Origin: Burkholderia diffusa
GTDB taxonomy: Bacteria; Pseudomonadota; Gammaproteobacteria; Burkholderiales; Burkholderiaceae
Direction: 5' to 3'
DNA length: 64,000 bases
NCBI RefSeq assembly: GCF_902499115.1
Contig: NZ_CABVPN010000015.1
Coordinates: 124,001 to 188,000, forward strand
A program made the translations under genes and the position numbers. The notes beneath the pieces are model-generated. The model had not been told where the DNA came from, did no database searches, and saw nothing but the letters and a program-made list of their open reading frames with translations. Positions within the stretch are counted from its first letter, which is position 1. Each line of letters opens with the position of its first letter. Shown in pieces: positions 18,153 to 26,360 of the stretch.

Positions 18153-18944
18153 TCAACCCTTCCACGCGTCGGTCGGTCCGCCGAGCGCGCCGCATGCTTC
18201 GATCGCGAGCTCGCGCAGCCGTCGTTCGTCGGCGCGTCCGGAGAGCGCATAACCCATGCCGCGATCGGACCAGAAATACGTGTCGCGGCCGCCGGCCGAC
18301 ATCGACTGCGGCGCGAAGCGCCGCGCATCGTACGCCGTCATGTAGAGCGTCACGCGCTTGCCGTCCGCACGCTGGTACATCAGTTGCGCGGCCGGCCCCG
18401 CGTCGCCCGGCAGCAGCCGGCCGCCCAGCAATGCATATCCGTATTCGTCGAGCGACGGCGCGCGCACGGGCCGCCCGAGACGCGCGGACAGCCACGCGGC
18501 AAGGCGCGCCGGATCGCGTGCGTCGACCTCGACCGGATGCTCCCGATCGGCCGCGTACACGGCGTACGCGACGTCCGCGCGCGCGGCGAAGGCCGGCTCG
18601 GCACCGAACGTCGTCCAGCCCGCGTGCAGCGCGACGCCGATCACCAGCCCGGCCGCCAGTCCCGCGAATGCATACGCGACGCCGCGCCAGCGCGGTGCGC
18701 GCCGCTGCACAAACAGCGCGGGTGCGGCGGCAGGCAGCGGGAACAGCGCGTGCAACGCGTCGCGCTGCGCGCCGTAATGCGCAAACCGGTCGGCTTCGCG
18801 CGGATCGGACTGCAGCCGTTCGAGCACCTCGCGGCGCTCCTGTCCGGACAGTTCGCCGTCGAGCAGCGCCGACAGCAATTGCGCCGATGCATCGGCTCCG
18901 CCGTCTCGATCATTCGAAGATTTGCGCGGATCGTCGTCCATCAT
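18153..18944 (-). CDS. Transmembrane anti-sigma factor
   Basis: 263 residues. N-terminal cytoplasmic part has LLSALLDGELSGQERREVLERLQ, the common opening of anti-sigma domains, but no HxxxCxxC zinc motif. A single membrane helix lies near residues 88-108 (VAYAFAGLAAGLVIGVAL), then a periplasmic domain of about 150 residues. The start ATGATG at 18944 overlaps the sigma stop by four bases, the standard sigma/anti-sigma coupling. It should hold the ECF factor inactive until an envelope signal; the signal is unknown. Confidence 0.85.
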   Translation of the reverse strand: MMDDDPRKSSNDRDGGADASAQLLSALLDGELSGQERREVLERLQSDPREADRFAHYGAQRDALHALFPLPAAAPALFVQRRAPRWRGVAYAFAGLAAGLVIGVALHAGWTTFGAEPAFAARADVAYAVYAADREHPVEVDARDPARLAAWLSARLGRPVRAPSLDEYGYALLGGRLLPGDAGPAAQLMYQRADGKRVTLYMTAYDARRFAPQSMSAGGRDTYFWSDRGMGYALSGRADERRLRELAIEACGALGGPTDAWKG

Positions 18945-19456
18945 GTCTTCCCGATCACCCGTAACGCGGCCGCGCCGCGCGCCGGCGACTCGCCGGACAG
19001 CAGCGCACGCATCTGTTCACGCGCCCGCGACAACCGCGACATCACCGTCCCCACCGGCACGCCAAGCACCTGTGCGGCTTCGCGGTAACTCAATTCCTCG
19101 AGCGCGACCAGGAGCAGCACCTCGCGCTGCTCGACGGGCAGCCGATACAGCGCGCGCTGCACGTCGCGCAGCAGCAGGCCGCCGATCTCGTCGGTCGGCG
19201 CGGCCATCGTCTGCCATGGCGCGGTCGCATCGTCGACCGCAATCTCGTGCCGCGCGCGCAACTGGTCGATGAAGCGGTGGCGCAGCAGCGTCAGCAGCCA
19301 CGCACGCAGGTTTCCGCCGTCGCGCGGCGGCCGGTTCAGCGCGCGCTCGAGCGTGTCCTGCACGAGATCGTCCGCCCAGGCCCGCTCGCCCGTCAGCGCG
19401 CGCGCATATCGCGTGAGATGCGGCAGCCACACCAGCAGGTCCGATTCGTAGCTCAT
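18941..19456 (-). CDS. ECF-family RNA polymerase sigma factor
   Basis: 171 residues. Region 2 with WADDLVQDTLERAL and LRAWLLTLLRHRFIDQLR (-10 recognition); region 4 with LSYREAAQVLGVPVGTVMSRLSRAREQMR (-35 recognition helix-turn-helix). Short ECF type with no extra domains. Sits between an upstream secreted protein gene (54-base gap) and its anti-sigma gene (4-base overlap). A GGAATAA-N15-CGTTTA promoter before the first gene of the operon is a plausible autoregulated target. Confidence 0.92.
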   Translation of the reverse strand: MSYESDLLVWLPHLTRYARALTGERAWADDLVQDTLERALNRPPRDGGNLRAWLLTLLRHRFIDQLRARHEIAVDDATAPWQTMAAPTDEIGGLLLRDVQRALYRLPVEQREVLLLVALEELSYREAAQVLGVPVGTVMSRLSRAREQMRALLSGESPARGAAALRVIGKT

Positions 19457-19510
19457 CCGGATGCCTCGCGCATCGCCGCGCCGTCAGTCCGTCATTCGGT
19501 CCGTCGGTTC

Positions 19511-19870
19511 TCAGGGGCGCGCGACGTGCCACATGCCGCCGATCCCGTCGCCGCCGGCATCGCCTGCCTTGCGGTCCATCTTCCAGCGATACAGCGGACG
19601 GCCGTGGTAAGCCCATTGCTTCCGACCGTCGTCGCGCGTGACGAGGCTCAGTGCACCCGTCGCCTTGTCGTATCCGTCGGCGAGCGCCGGCGGCCAGTTG
19701 GCCGCACAGGTGCCGGTGCAGGTGCTCTTGCCCGGCGCGTCGTGATCGAACACGTACAGCGTCATGTGATCTTCGTCGACCAGTTTCCCGTCACCGGCCT
19801 GCGGCGGCTCGGCGGCCGCGGGCCGCGCGATCGCGGCCGTCATCGCGATGGCGAACAGCATCGTCTTCAT
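19511..19870 (-). CDS. Secreted COG4315-type repeat protein (PF03640-like)
   Basis: 119 residues with a clear signal peptide (MKTMLFAIAMTAAIARPAAA). The mature part has two family motifs: LYVFDHDAPGKSTCTGTC followed by NWPPA, and WAYHGRPLYRWKMD. Function of this family is not established; members are often found with cupredoxins and ECF sigma genes. Two cysteines (CTGTC) may form a disulfide or bind metal. First gene of the operon; start at 19870 because the signal peptide begins there. Confidence 0.82.
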   Translation of the reverse strand: MKTMLFAIAMTAAIARPAAAEPPQAGDGKLVDEDHMTLYVFDHDAPGKSTCTGTCAANWPPALADGYDKATGALSLVTRDDGRKQWAYHGRPLYRWKMDRKAGDAGGDGIGGMWHVARP

Positions 19871-19974
19871 TCCCGTTCTCCTTGACATGGCATCGCGGCA
19901 CGGTGGCGCCGGACGGGACGTCGACTTCGTCATGACCATTATCCCGCTGTCCGGCCGCGCCGAGACTCGGTATG

Positions 19975-20002
19975 TAAACGGACGAAACCGGCCGGTTATT
20001 CC
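19975..20002 (-). promoter_or_regulatory. Candidate ECF-sigma promoter of the COG4315/sigma/cupredoxin operon
   Basis: Minus strand: GGAATAA (19996-20002), 15-base spacer, CGTTTA (19975-19980), the classic ECF promoter form. A 12-bp perfect palindrome AACCGGCCGGTT (19986-19997) overlaps the -35 edge and spacer. About 105 bases before the first start codon. Confidence 0.6.
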
Positions 20003-20062
20003 ATGCCACCCCACAAAGCGACGCCATTCCTCACGGGAAACACATCGGGAACCCAAAGAAAA

Positions 20063-20090
20063 CGCGGCATGACATTGCTGTCATGCCGCG
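20063..20090 (-). terminator. Rho-independent terminator of the repeat-protein gene
   Basis: Perfect 12-base arms (CGCGGCATGACA / TGTCATGCCGCG) around a four-base loop; on the minus strand it is followed by TTTTCTTT. It lies 57 bases after the stop codon. Confidence 0.9.
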
Positions 20091-20146
20091 ATGTACGACC
20101 CGTTGCGCGCGGCGGGCGATGCGCCGCCGCCGCGCGTTCCGGCCGG

Positions 20147-22351
20147 TTACTTCGGCAATGCGCCAGTCACCGCCTGCAGCAGCGTCGACACCGGCGCGAG
20201 CGGGTTGTTCGCGGAGCCGTTGCCCGAGTGCGGCGTGACCGACAGGCTCGGCGTGGAACCCAGCGCCGCGCCCAGCGTCGTGCCGACAGCATTGACGACC
20301 GTTGCCGTCGCGTTGCCGGTCGTGGACACCAGCGAACCGGTCGCGCCCGCCGTGCTGCCGGCCGCGCTCGCGCCGGAGCCGAGCAGGCTGCCGCCCGCCG
20401 CAGCCGTCGAACCCGCCGCGCCCGACAGCGCGCCGGCCGCCTGCCCGAGGGCTGCCGGACCGTTCGCGAGGGCGCCCGTCACCGAACCGAGTGCACCGGT
20501 CAGTGCGCCGGCCGGGTTGCTGCCGCCGGTCAGACCGCTGACGAGGTTCGTGATCGGCGCGATCGGGCTGCCGCCTGCGCCCGACAGCGTGCCAACGACC
20601 TGGTTCACGACACCCTGCACCGGGGCCAGCGGGTTCGTGCCGCCGAGGTTGCCGAGCGCGCCCGTCACCGAGCTCACGGCCCCCGTCAGTGCGCCGGCCG
20701 GATTGCTGCCGCCGAGCGTGCCGACCACCTGGTTCACGACGCCTTGCACCGGCGCCAGCGGGTTCGTACCGCCGAGGTTGCCGAGTGCACCCGTCACCGA
20801 ACTGACCGCGTTGCTCAGTGCGGCTGCCGGGTTGCCGCTGCCGAGCGTGCCGACGACCTGGTTCACAACGCCCTGGACCGGGGCCAGCGGGTTTGTGCTA
20901 CCGAGGTTGCCGAGCGCGCTCGTGACCGAACCGAGTGCGCCGGTCAGCGCGCCGGCCGCGTTGCCACCCGTCGGCAGTGCGTTCTGCAGGCCGCTGACGA
21001 GGTTCGTGATCGGCGCGATCGGGCTGCCGCCGCCGGCGCCCGACAACGTGCCGACGACCTGGTTCACGACGCCCTGCACCGGCGCCAGCGGGTTCGTGCC
21101 GCCGAGGTTGCCGAGCGCGCCCGTCATCGAGTTCACGGCGTCCGTCAGCGCACCGGCCGGGTTGCCGTTGCCAAGCGTGCCGGCGAGTTGCGTGACGGCG
21201 CCTTGCACCGGTGCCAACGGGCTCGACGCGCCGCCGATGTTGCCGAGCGTCCCGGTGATCGTATTGACCGCGTTGCCCAGCGCACCGGCCGGATTGCCGC
21301 TGCCCACCGTGCCCGTGACCTGGTCGACAATGTTCTGGATCGGTGTCAGCGGGTTCGTGCCGCCGACGTTCCCCAGTGCACCCGTGACCGTGCCGAGGGC
21401 ACCGGTCAACGCACCTGCCGGATTGCCGCCACCGAGCGCGCCCGTCACTTGATTGACGACGCCTTGAACCGGCGCCAGCGGGTTTGAACCGCCACCCACG
21501 CTACCCAGTGCGCCCGTGACCGTACCGAGTGCACCGGTCAACGCACCTGCCGGATTGCCGCCGCCGAGCGCCCCCGTCACTTGATTGACGACACCTTGAA
21601 CCGGCGCCAGCGGGTTTGAACCGCCACCCACGTTACCCAGTGCACCCGTGACCGTGCCCAGCGCACCGGTCAACGCACCTGCCGGATTGCCGCCGCCGAG
21701 CGCCCCCGTCACTTGATTGACGACACCCTGAACCGGCGCCAGCGGATTCGCACCGCCACCCACGTTACCCAGCGCACCCGTCACCGTGCCCAGCGCACCG
21801 GTCAACGCACCTGCCGGATTGCCGCCACCGAGCGCCCCCGTCACTTGATTGACGACACCTTGAACCGGCGCCAGCGGATTCGCACCGCCGCCCACGTTAC
21901 CCAGTGCACCCGTGACCGTACCAACCGCATTGCTCAACGTCCCCGTCGCCGTGCCCAGCGCGCCGGTCAATGCGCCGGCCGGATTGCCGCCGGCGAGCGC
22001 CCCCGTCACCTGGTTCACCACGCCTTGAACCGGCGCGAGCGGCGTCACCGTGCCGCCAGCGCCGCCGAGCGCGCCTTGCAGCGCGTTCACCGCGCCAGAC
22101 AACGCCTGCGCCGGATCGCCCAGCGACATCTGAATCGCGCCCGACCCGCCCGCCGCCACGGTGATCGAACCCAGCGGTGACGTGCCGGTCGCGGCCAGCC
22201 CGATCGAGACGCTGTTCGTCGGCGGATTCACGATTACCTGCGGAAGCGGCAGCGCATCGAGCGTCCCCGCGATTGCCGAACCGGAAGCCAGTACCCCGAA
22301 CACCGTCGCGACCGACAGCGCCACACCCGTCAATTCAATCTTTTGTCCCAT
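20147..22351 (-). CDS. Exported glycine/alanine/valine-rich tandem-repeat protein
   Basis: 734 residues. The N-terminal 29 residues (MGQKIELTGVALSVATVFGV, ending at SAIA) look like a signal peptide. The body is about eleven units of roughly 44 residues beginning NPLAPVQGVVNQVTGAL and continuing NPAGALTGALG...VTGALGN; some units carry the insert SPIAPITNLVSGL. The tail is NNPLAPVSTLLQAVTGALPK. No cysteine, anchor motif or known domain seen. Burkholderia annotations often call such proteins collagen-like, but there is no regular GXY triplet here. Likely secreted or surface-exposed; function unknown. The gene stands alone, with its own terminator. Confidence 0.85.
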   Translation of the reverse strand: MGQKIELTGVALSVATVFGVLASGSAIAGTLDALPLPQVIVNPPTNSVSIGLAATGTSPLGSITVAAGGSGAIQMSLGDPAQALSGAVNALQGALGGAGGTVTPLAPVQGVVNQVTGALAGGNPAGALTGALGTATGTLSNAVGTVTGALGNVGGGANPLAPVQGVVNQVTGALGGGNPAGALTGALGTVTGALGNVGGGANPLAPVQGVVNQVTGALGGGNPAGALTGALGTVTGALGNVGGGSNPLAPVQGVVNQVTGALGGGNPAGALTGALGTVTGALGSVGGGSNPLAPVQGVVNQVTGALGGGNPAGALTGALGTVTGALGNVGGTNPLTPIQNIVDQVTGTVGSGNPAGALGNAVNTITGTLGNIGGASSPLAPVQGAVTQLAGTLGNGNPAGALTDAVNSMTGALGNLGGTNPLAPVQGVVNQVVGTLSGAGGGSPIAPITNLVSGLQNALPTGGNAAGALTGALGSVTSALGNLGSTNPLAPVQGVVNQVVGTLGSGNPAAALSNAVSSVTGALGNLGGTNPLAPVQGVVNQVVGTLGGSNPAGALTGAVSSVTGALGNLGGTNPLAPVQGVVNQVVGTLSGAGGSPIAPITNLVSGLTGGSNPAGALTGALGSVTGALANGPAALGQAAGALSGAAGSTAAAGGSLLGSGASAAGSTAGATGSLVSTTGNATATVVNAVGTTLGAALGSTPSLSVTPHSGNGSANNPLAPVSTLLQAVTGALPK
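21471..21998. repeat. Near-identical 132-bp tandem repeats inside the repeat-protein gene
   Basis: The anchor GGCGCCAGCG recurs at 21471, 21603, 21735 and 21867, exactly 132 bases apart, with nearly identical sequence between. 132 is a multiple of three, so gain or loss of units would keep the frame. Outside this block the units are more diverged. Confidence 0.9.
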
Positions 22352-22831
22352 CTTTACCCCATCTCGGTTGGCACTACGTTGATAAAGCATGGGGACGGAT
22401 TGCACGAAGTGTGCCACCCGGATAAAACGGATTGATTCGTTGGCCTATTGCGGGCCAATAACGGTTTTATATGGATTTCCGGGCAAATAAATGGGTCGCA
22501 CGGCCACAATAATCTGACGAATGAGACGTCCGGCGCGCGGATGTAACGTAACGTTTGCGAGGCCCGAAGTAACGTGTTCCGGTACATTCCGTGCCACATC
22601 GGGACGTCCGTTGTGAAAGCGCCGCCGGATTGCCCTGGCAGATCGCCTGCTCCGCATTTCATTTTCATGAAAATGCATTAATAAATCACTTGTTTACCGT
22701 TTTTCTTATTTCGTGATTTCTTTCCAATCAATTACGCAGATCATTTCCATTTTCGCGACTGCGGATAATACGGATAACCAAATGAAAAAATGTGACGGCC
22801 GCACTGCGACGGCCGTCGTATCGAAACGCGC
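22352..22831. other. A+T-rich intergenic region before the repeat-protein gene
   Basis: 480 bases, markedly A+T-rich from about 22640 to 22790. Holds a 16-bp perfect palindrome CATTTTCATGAAAATG at 22660-22675. No convincing small gene. Probably the promoter region of the repeat protein plus the 3' flank of the dehydrogenase gene. Confidence 0.6.
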
Positions 22832-24076
22832 TCAGCCGAAGCGCGCGGGTCGGTACGGATGGGGATCGATGTAGGTCGGCTCGCCCGTCATCATCTCGGC
22901 GAGCAGACGCCCGGTCGCGGGGCCGAGCGTCAGCCCGTGGTGGCAATGGCCGAACGCGAACCAAAGATGACGATGGCGCGGCGCAGGCCCGATCACCGGC
23001 CGCATGTCGGGCGTGCACGGCCGCATCCCGAGCCATGGTGCCGGATCGAGCCGCTCGCCGATGCCGAACGCGTCGCGCGCCAGCGGCTCGGCGCGCGCGA
23101 GCTGCACGCCGGTCGGCGGCGCGCCGCGCAACGCGATCTCGACGCCGGTCGTGAGCCGCAGGCGGCCGCCCTCCATCGGAGCGACGACGAACCCCTCCTC
23201 GGTATCGCACACGGGCACGTTCAGCTGCGCGCGGGTCGGCCGGTAATGCATGTGATAGCCGCGCTTGGCGCGCAGCGGAATCCGGTAGCCGAGCGGCGCG
23301 AACACGTGATCGGACCACGGCCCGAGCGCGACCACGGCCGAGCGGGCCGCGATCGGCCCATGCTCGGTATTGACCAGCCAGCCGTCGTCCACCTGCGCGA
23401 GCGTCGCCGCGTCGCCGCGCACGAACGTGCCGCCGTCACGCTCGAACAGCCGCGCGTACGCCTTCGTCAGGCCCCCGGGGCTCGACACGGTCTTCGGGTC
23501 CCGCCAGTGGAATGCGCCGCAGAATGCGTCGCCGATGCCGGGCTCGCGTTCGCGCAACGCGCGCGCGTCGAGGACGCTCATCCGCAACCCGTGCGCGTCG
23601 GCCACCCGCTGCTGCGCGCGCGTTTCCGCGTCGAACAGCGCCGGTGAACGGAACGCCTCGATCCACCCGCCGTCATGCACGAGCGGTTGCGCGTCGGTGC
23701 GCGCAAGCAGCGCGTCGTGCTCGACGACGCTCGCCGCGACGAGCGGCAGCATGTCGCGCGCGGCGGCCGCGAGCCGCTGCGGCGACGATTCGCGCCAGAA
23801 GCGCGCGAGCCAGCCCGCATACGCGGGCAATGCCTTGTAGTCCCAATAGAGATCGACCGAGCGGTTGCGTGCGTAGCGCAGCAGCGTGCCGAGCCGGCGC
23901 GGGAACGCGTACGGCACGACCGACGAGCGCTCGATCAGCCCGGCATTGCCGTGGCTCGTTTCCTCGCCGGGCGCGCGCCGGTCGACGAGCGCGACGCGCA
24001 GCCCGCGATCCTGCAGATGCAGCGCCGACGACACGCCGACGATGCCGGCCCCCAGAACGATGACGTCGAAATCCAT
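22832..24076 (-). CDS. FAD-dependent D-amino acid dehydrogenase (DadA/DauA-like)
   Basis: 414 residues, DAO/GlyOx fold. FAD loop GAGIVG at 9-14, and EETSHGNAGLIERSSVVPYAFP, which corresponds to the DadA segment ETSxxNAG. C-terminus has GMRPCTPDMRPVIGPAP and the FAD-contact segment HHGLTLGPATGRLLAEMMTG. It should oxidise a D-amino acid to its imino acid and pass electrons to the respiratory chain. Context (ornithine-cyclodeaminase-family enzyme, cationic amino acid binding protein, DauR-like regulator) suggests D-arginine or another basic D-amino acid; that is inference. Start ATG at 24076, 67 bases after the binding-protein gene. Confidence 0.82.
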   Translation of the reverse strand: MDFDVIVLGAGIVGVSSALHLQDRGLRVALVDRRAPGEETSHGNAGLIERSSVVPYAFPRRLGTLLRYARNRSVDLYWDYKALPAYAGWLARFWRESSPQRLAAAARDMLPLVAASVVEHDALLARTDAQPLVHDGGWIEAFRSPALFDAETRAQQRVADAHGLRMSVLDARALREREPGIGDAFCGAFHWRDPKTVSSPGGLTKAYARLFERDGGTFVRGDAATLAQVDDGWLVNTEHGPIAARSAVVALGPWSDHVFAPLGYRIPLRAKRGYHMHYRPTRAQLNVPVCDTEEGFVVAPMEGGRLRLTTGVEIALRGAPPTGVQLARAEPLARDAFGIGERLDPAPWLGMRPCTPDMRPVIGPAPRHRHLWFAFGHCHHGLTLGPATGRLLAEMMTGEPTYIDPHPYRPARFG

Positions 24077-24143
24077 GCTTCCCCGTACTGCGTCGAGATT
24101 CGGTGCGACGCGCGCCGGCACCGCGGCCGGCGCGCGGCCAGGC

Positions 24144-24923
24144 TTACTTCGCGACGATGTCGCGCTTGAAGTACTTCTGCGACAGCGCACTCAGCGTGCC
24201 GTCCTTCTTCAGCGCGTCGAGCGCGCCGACGATCTTCGCCTGCAGCGCCTTGTCGCCCTTGCGCATCCCGAAGCCGGTGCCTTCGCCGAGCGTCGCGGGA
24301 TCCTTCAGCGCGTCGCCGACGATCTGGTAGTCGCGGCCGGCCGGCTTGTCGAGGAAACCGTCCTGCGCGGTCTGCGCTTCCTGCACGGCCGCGTCGAGAC
24401 GTCCGGCGACGAGATCGGCATAGATCTGGTCCTGGTCCTGATACGACACGACTGCCACGCCCGCATTCGCCCAGTGCGCCTTGAGGAAATCCTCCTGCGA
24501 CGAGCCCTGCAGCACGCCGACGTGCTTGCCGCGCAGGCTGGCGGCATCGGGCCGCAGCGGCGAGCCGCGGTGCGCGACCATCACGATCGGCACCACGTAG
24601 ATCGCCGGCGTGAAGTCGATGCTCTGCTTGCGCTTCGCGGTGATGTTCATCGCCGAATTGATCGCGTCGAACTTGCGCGCCTGCAGCGCCGGGATCAGCC
24701 CGTCGAACGCATTCTCGACCCACACGCACTTCATGTTCAGCTTCGCGCACACCGCGTTGCCGATGTCGACGTCGAAACCCTGCAGCTGGCCGGCCGGCGT
24801 CTTGCTCTCGAACGGCGGATACGCTGCTTCGATCCCGAAGCGCAGCGTGGTCTGTTCCGCGTGGGCCGAGACGGCCGCGCACGCAAGCGCCGCGACGGCG
24901 CAGAGGGAAAGCTTCCAGTTCAT
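24144..24923 (-). CDS. Periplasmic amino acid-binding protein of an ABC transporter (HisJ/ArgT type)
   Basis: 259 residues. Signal peptide MNWKLSLCAVAALACAAVSAHA. Solute-binding family 3: LRFGIEAAYPPFESKTPAGQLQGFDVDIGNAVCAKL is the typical opening, and INSAMNITAKRKQSIDFT the typical first-lobe motif. Closest in pattern to lysine/arginine/ornithine binders. No permease or ATPase gene is adjacent, so it must share a transporter encoded elsewhere. First gene of the minus-strand pair with the dehydrogenase, divergent from the cyclodeaminase-family gene. Confidence 0.88.
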   Translation of the reverse strand: MNWKLSLCAVAALACAAVSAHAEQTTLRFGIEAAYPPFESKTPAGQLQGFDVDIGNAVCAKLNMKCVWVENAFDGLIPALQARKFDAINSAMNITAKRKQSIDFTPAIYVVPIVMVAHRGSPLRPDAASLRGKHVGVLQGSSQEDFLKAHWANAGVAVVSYQDQDQIYADLVAGRLDAAVQEAQTAQDGFLDKPAGRDYQIVGDALKDPATLGEGTGFGMRKGDKALQAKIVGALDALKKDGTLSALSQKYFKRDIVAK

Positions 24924-25002
24924 GACGGATGTCCTTCGATTCCGGATTGAGGCGATGAAGACCGGTCATCGTGCGACGGCACGCCGGTCCGCACGCAAAA
25001 TA

Positions 25003-25026
25003 TAGACTCTTAGTCTACTATAGACT
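25003..25026. promoter_or_regulatory. Operator array 1: three alternating half-sites
   Basis: TAGACT-CTT-AGTCTA-CTA-TAGACT: three six-base half-sites in alternating orientation with three-base spacers, so each neighbouring pair is a perfect dyad. Lies 80 bases before the binding-protein start. Likely site of the YheO/DauR-type regulator encoded at 26361. Confidence 0.65.
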
Positions 25027-25167
25027 ATAGGGGATACGATAATCGCAAGCGCGATGCAGTGATCGAATCGTTACCGCCCGCGCTCCACGCCATTGATTTA
25101 GCGACGTTTTTACCGTGACGCATAGCGCAACCCGGTCCGAAAAAGAAAAACTCACCAGAATTCTATT

Positions 25168-25190
25168 GTCTATATTAGACTTTTAGTCCA
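25168..25190. promoter_or_regulatory. Operator array 2: three alternating half-sites
   Basis: GTCTA-TAT-TAGACT-TTT-AGTCCA, the same nine-base rhythm and alternating half-sites as array 1, with one mismatch in the last half-site and one missing base in the first. Ends 64 bases before the cyclodeaminase-family start. Confidence 0.62.
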
Positions 25191-25254
25191 CAACGAACAC
25201 CGCCGGACACGCTATTTCGAGACTGTCCTGTCCGGCCCCGACCGGAGAAGTCCC

Positions 25255-26229
25255 ATGACGCAACCCGCCCCGACCCTGCCGCTGGTCGTCGACGAAGCCG
25301 CGGTGCGCGCGGCGCTGCCGTCGCTCGACGTGCTCGGCACGCTGCGCCGCATGTTCGCGTCGCTCGCGTCGGCCCGCGCGGTGCAGCCGCCGCAGACCCT
25401 CACGCTGTTCCCCGAGCAGGCCGGCGATTTCATCACGTATCTCGGCGCGCTCGCCGACGAGCAGGTGTTCGGCGCGAAGCTGTCTCCGTACGTCGTGACG
25501 GGCGGCAAACCCGACGGGAAACCCATCGTCACCGCATGGACGGCGCTGATGTCGATGCGCACCGGCCAGCCGCTGATGTGGTGCGACGCGGGGCTGCTGA
25601 CGGTCGAGCGCACGGCCGGCACGACGGCGCTCGCGGTCGACTGCCTCGCACCGCGCGACGCGCGCCGGCTCGCCGTGATCGGCACGGGCGCGGTCGGCCT
25701 CGCGCATCTGCGCCACACCGCGGCGTTGCGCGACTGGGCATCGATCGGCGTCCATTCGCCCGCGCTCGCCGGCGACCCGACGCTACAGGCGACGCTTGCG
25801 CGGATCGATCCGCGGGCCCGTGCGGCCGCCAGCGTCGAGGCGTGCGTGCGCGACGCGGACGTCGTGATGCTGTGCACGTCGTCGGGCACGCCGGTGCTCG
25901 CGGACGGCATGCTCACGCGCCCCGCGCTCGTCACGTCGATCAGCACCAACGTCGCGCGCGCGCACGAGATCCCGCCCGCGTGGTTGCCCGACATGGACGT
26001 GTACTGCGACTACCGGCACACGACGCCCGCGAGCGCGGGCGAGATGCAGATCGCGGCGGCCGGGCACGGCTGGACGCCCGAGCGGATCGTCGGCGACCTG
26101 CCCGCGCTCGTCGCCGGCACGTGCGCGGCGCCGTCTCGCACGCGTCATGCGTTCTTCCGCTCGATCGGCCTTGGGCTCGAGGACATCGCGATCGCACACG
26201 CGCTGTACACGCATCTGACGCGCGCATGA
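25255..26229 (+). CDS. Ornithine cyclodeaminase/mu-crystallin family protein (DauB-like)
   Basis: 324 residues. NAD(P)-binding Rossmann loop GTGAVG at 143-148, preceded by DAGLLTVERTAGTTALA, the family's substrate-site motif, and ending FFRSIGLGLEDIAIA, also diagnostic. Members are cyclodeaminases, ketimine reductases or iminoacid reductases. In Pseudomonas aeruginosa DauB reduces the imino-arginine made by DauA, completing D-to-L inversion (established knowledge). Next to a D-amino acid dehydrogenase and a DauR-like regulator, that role is the best guess. Confidence 0.83.
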   Translation: MTQPAPTLPLVVDEAAVRAALPSLDVLGTLRRMFASLASARAVQPPQTLTLFPEQAGDFITYLGALADEQVFGAKLSPYVVTGGKPDGKPIVTAWTALMSMRTGQPLMWCDAGLLTVERTAGTTALAVDCLAPRDARRLAVIGTGAVGLAHLRHTAALRDWASIGVHSPALAGDPTLQATLARIDPRARAAASVEACVRDADVVMLCTSSGTPVLADGMLTRPALVTSISTNVARAHEIPPAWLPDMDVYCDYRHTTPASAGEMQIAAAGHGWTPERIVGDLPALVAGTCAAPSRTRHAFFRSIGLGLEDIAIAHALYTHLTRA

Positions 26230-26360
26230 GCAGCACGCGCGCGCGGGGCCGATACAATGGCGCAACCGCCGCGGCGGCAGCGCGCGGGCGCACGGACCAG
26301 CCGGTCGACGGCACGCCGGCGCGCCGTGCCGACGCACCGCCCGGCCCCCGCTCACCCGAG

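Larger units (their letters stand above)
24924..25254. other. Divergent control region of the D-amino acid locus
   Basis: 331 bases between two divergent units, A+T-rich at both ends, holding two similar operator arrays at 25003-25026 and 25168-25190. No coding frame. Confidence 0.75.

Noticed and set aside
20147..22351. CRISPR-like array because of regular repeats
   Set aside because: The repeat is 132 bases, coding in frame for 44 residues, without unique spacers between short identical repeats.
26226..26360. Earlier start of the DauR-like regulator, overlapping the previous stop codon
   Set aside because: The extra 45 residues are low-complexity Ala/Arg/Pro sequence unlike the family; the 219-residue form from 26361 fits the usual domain length.
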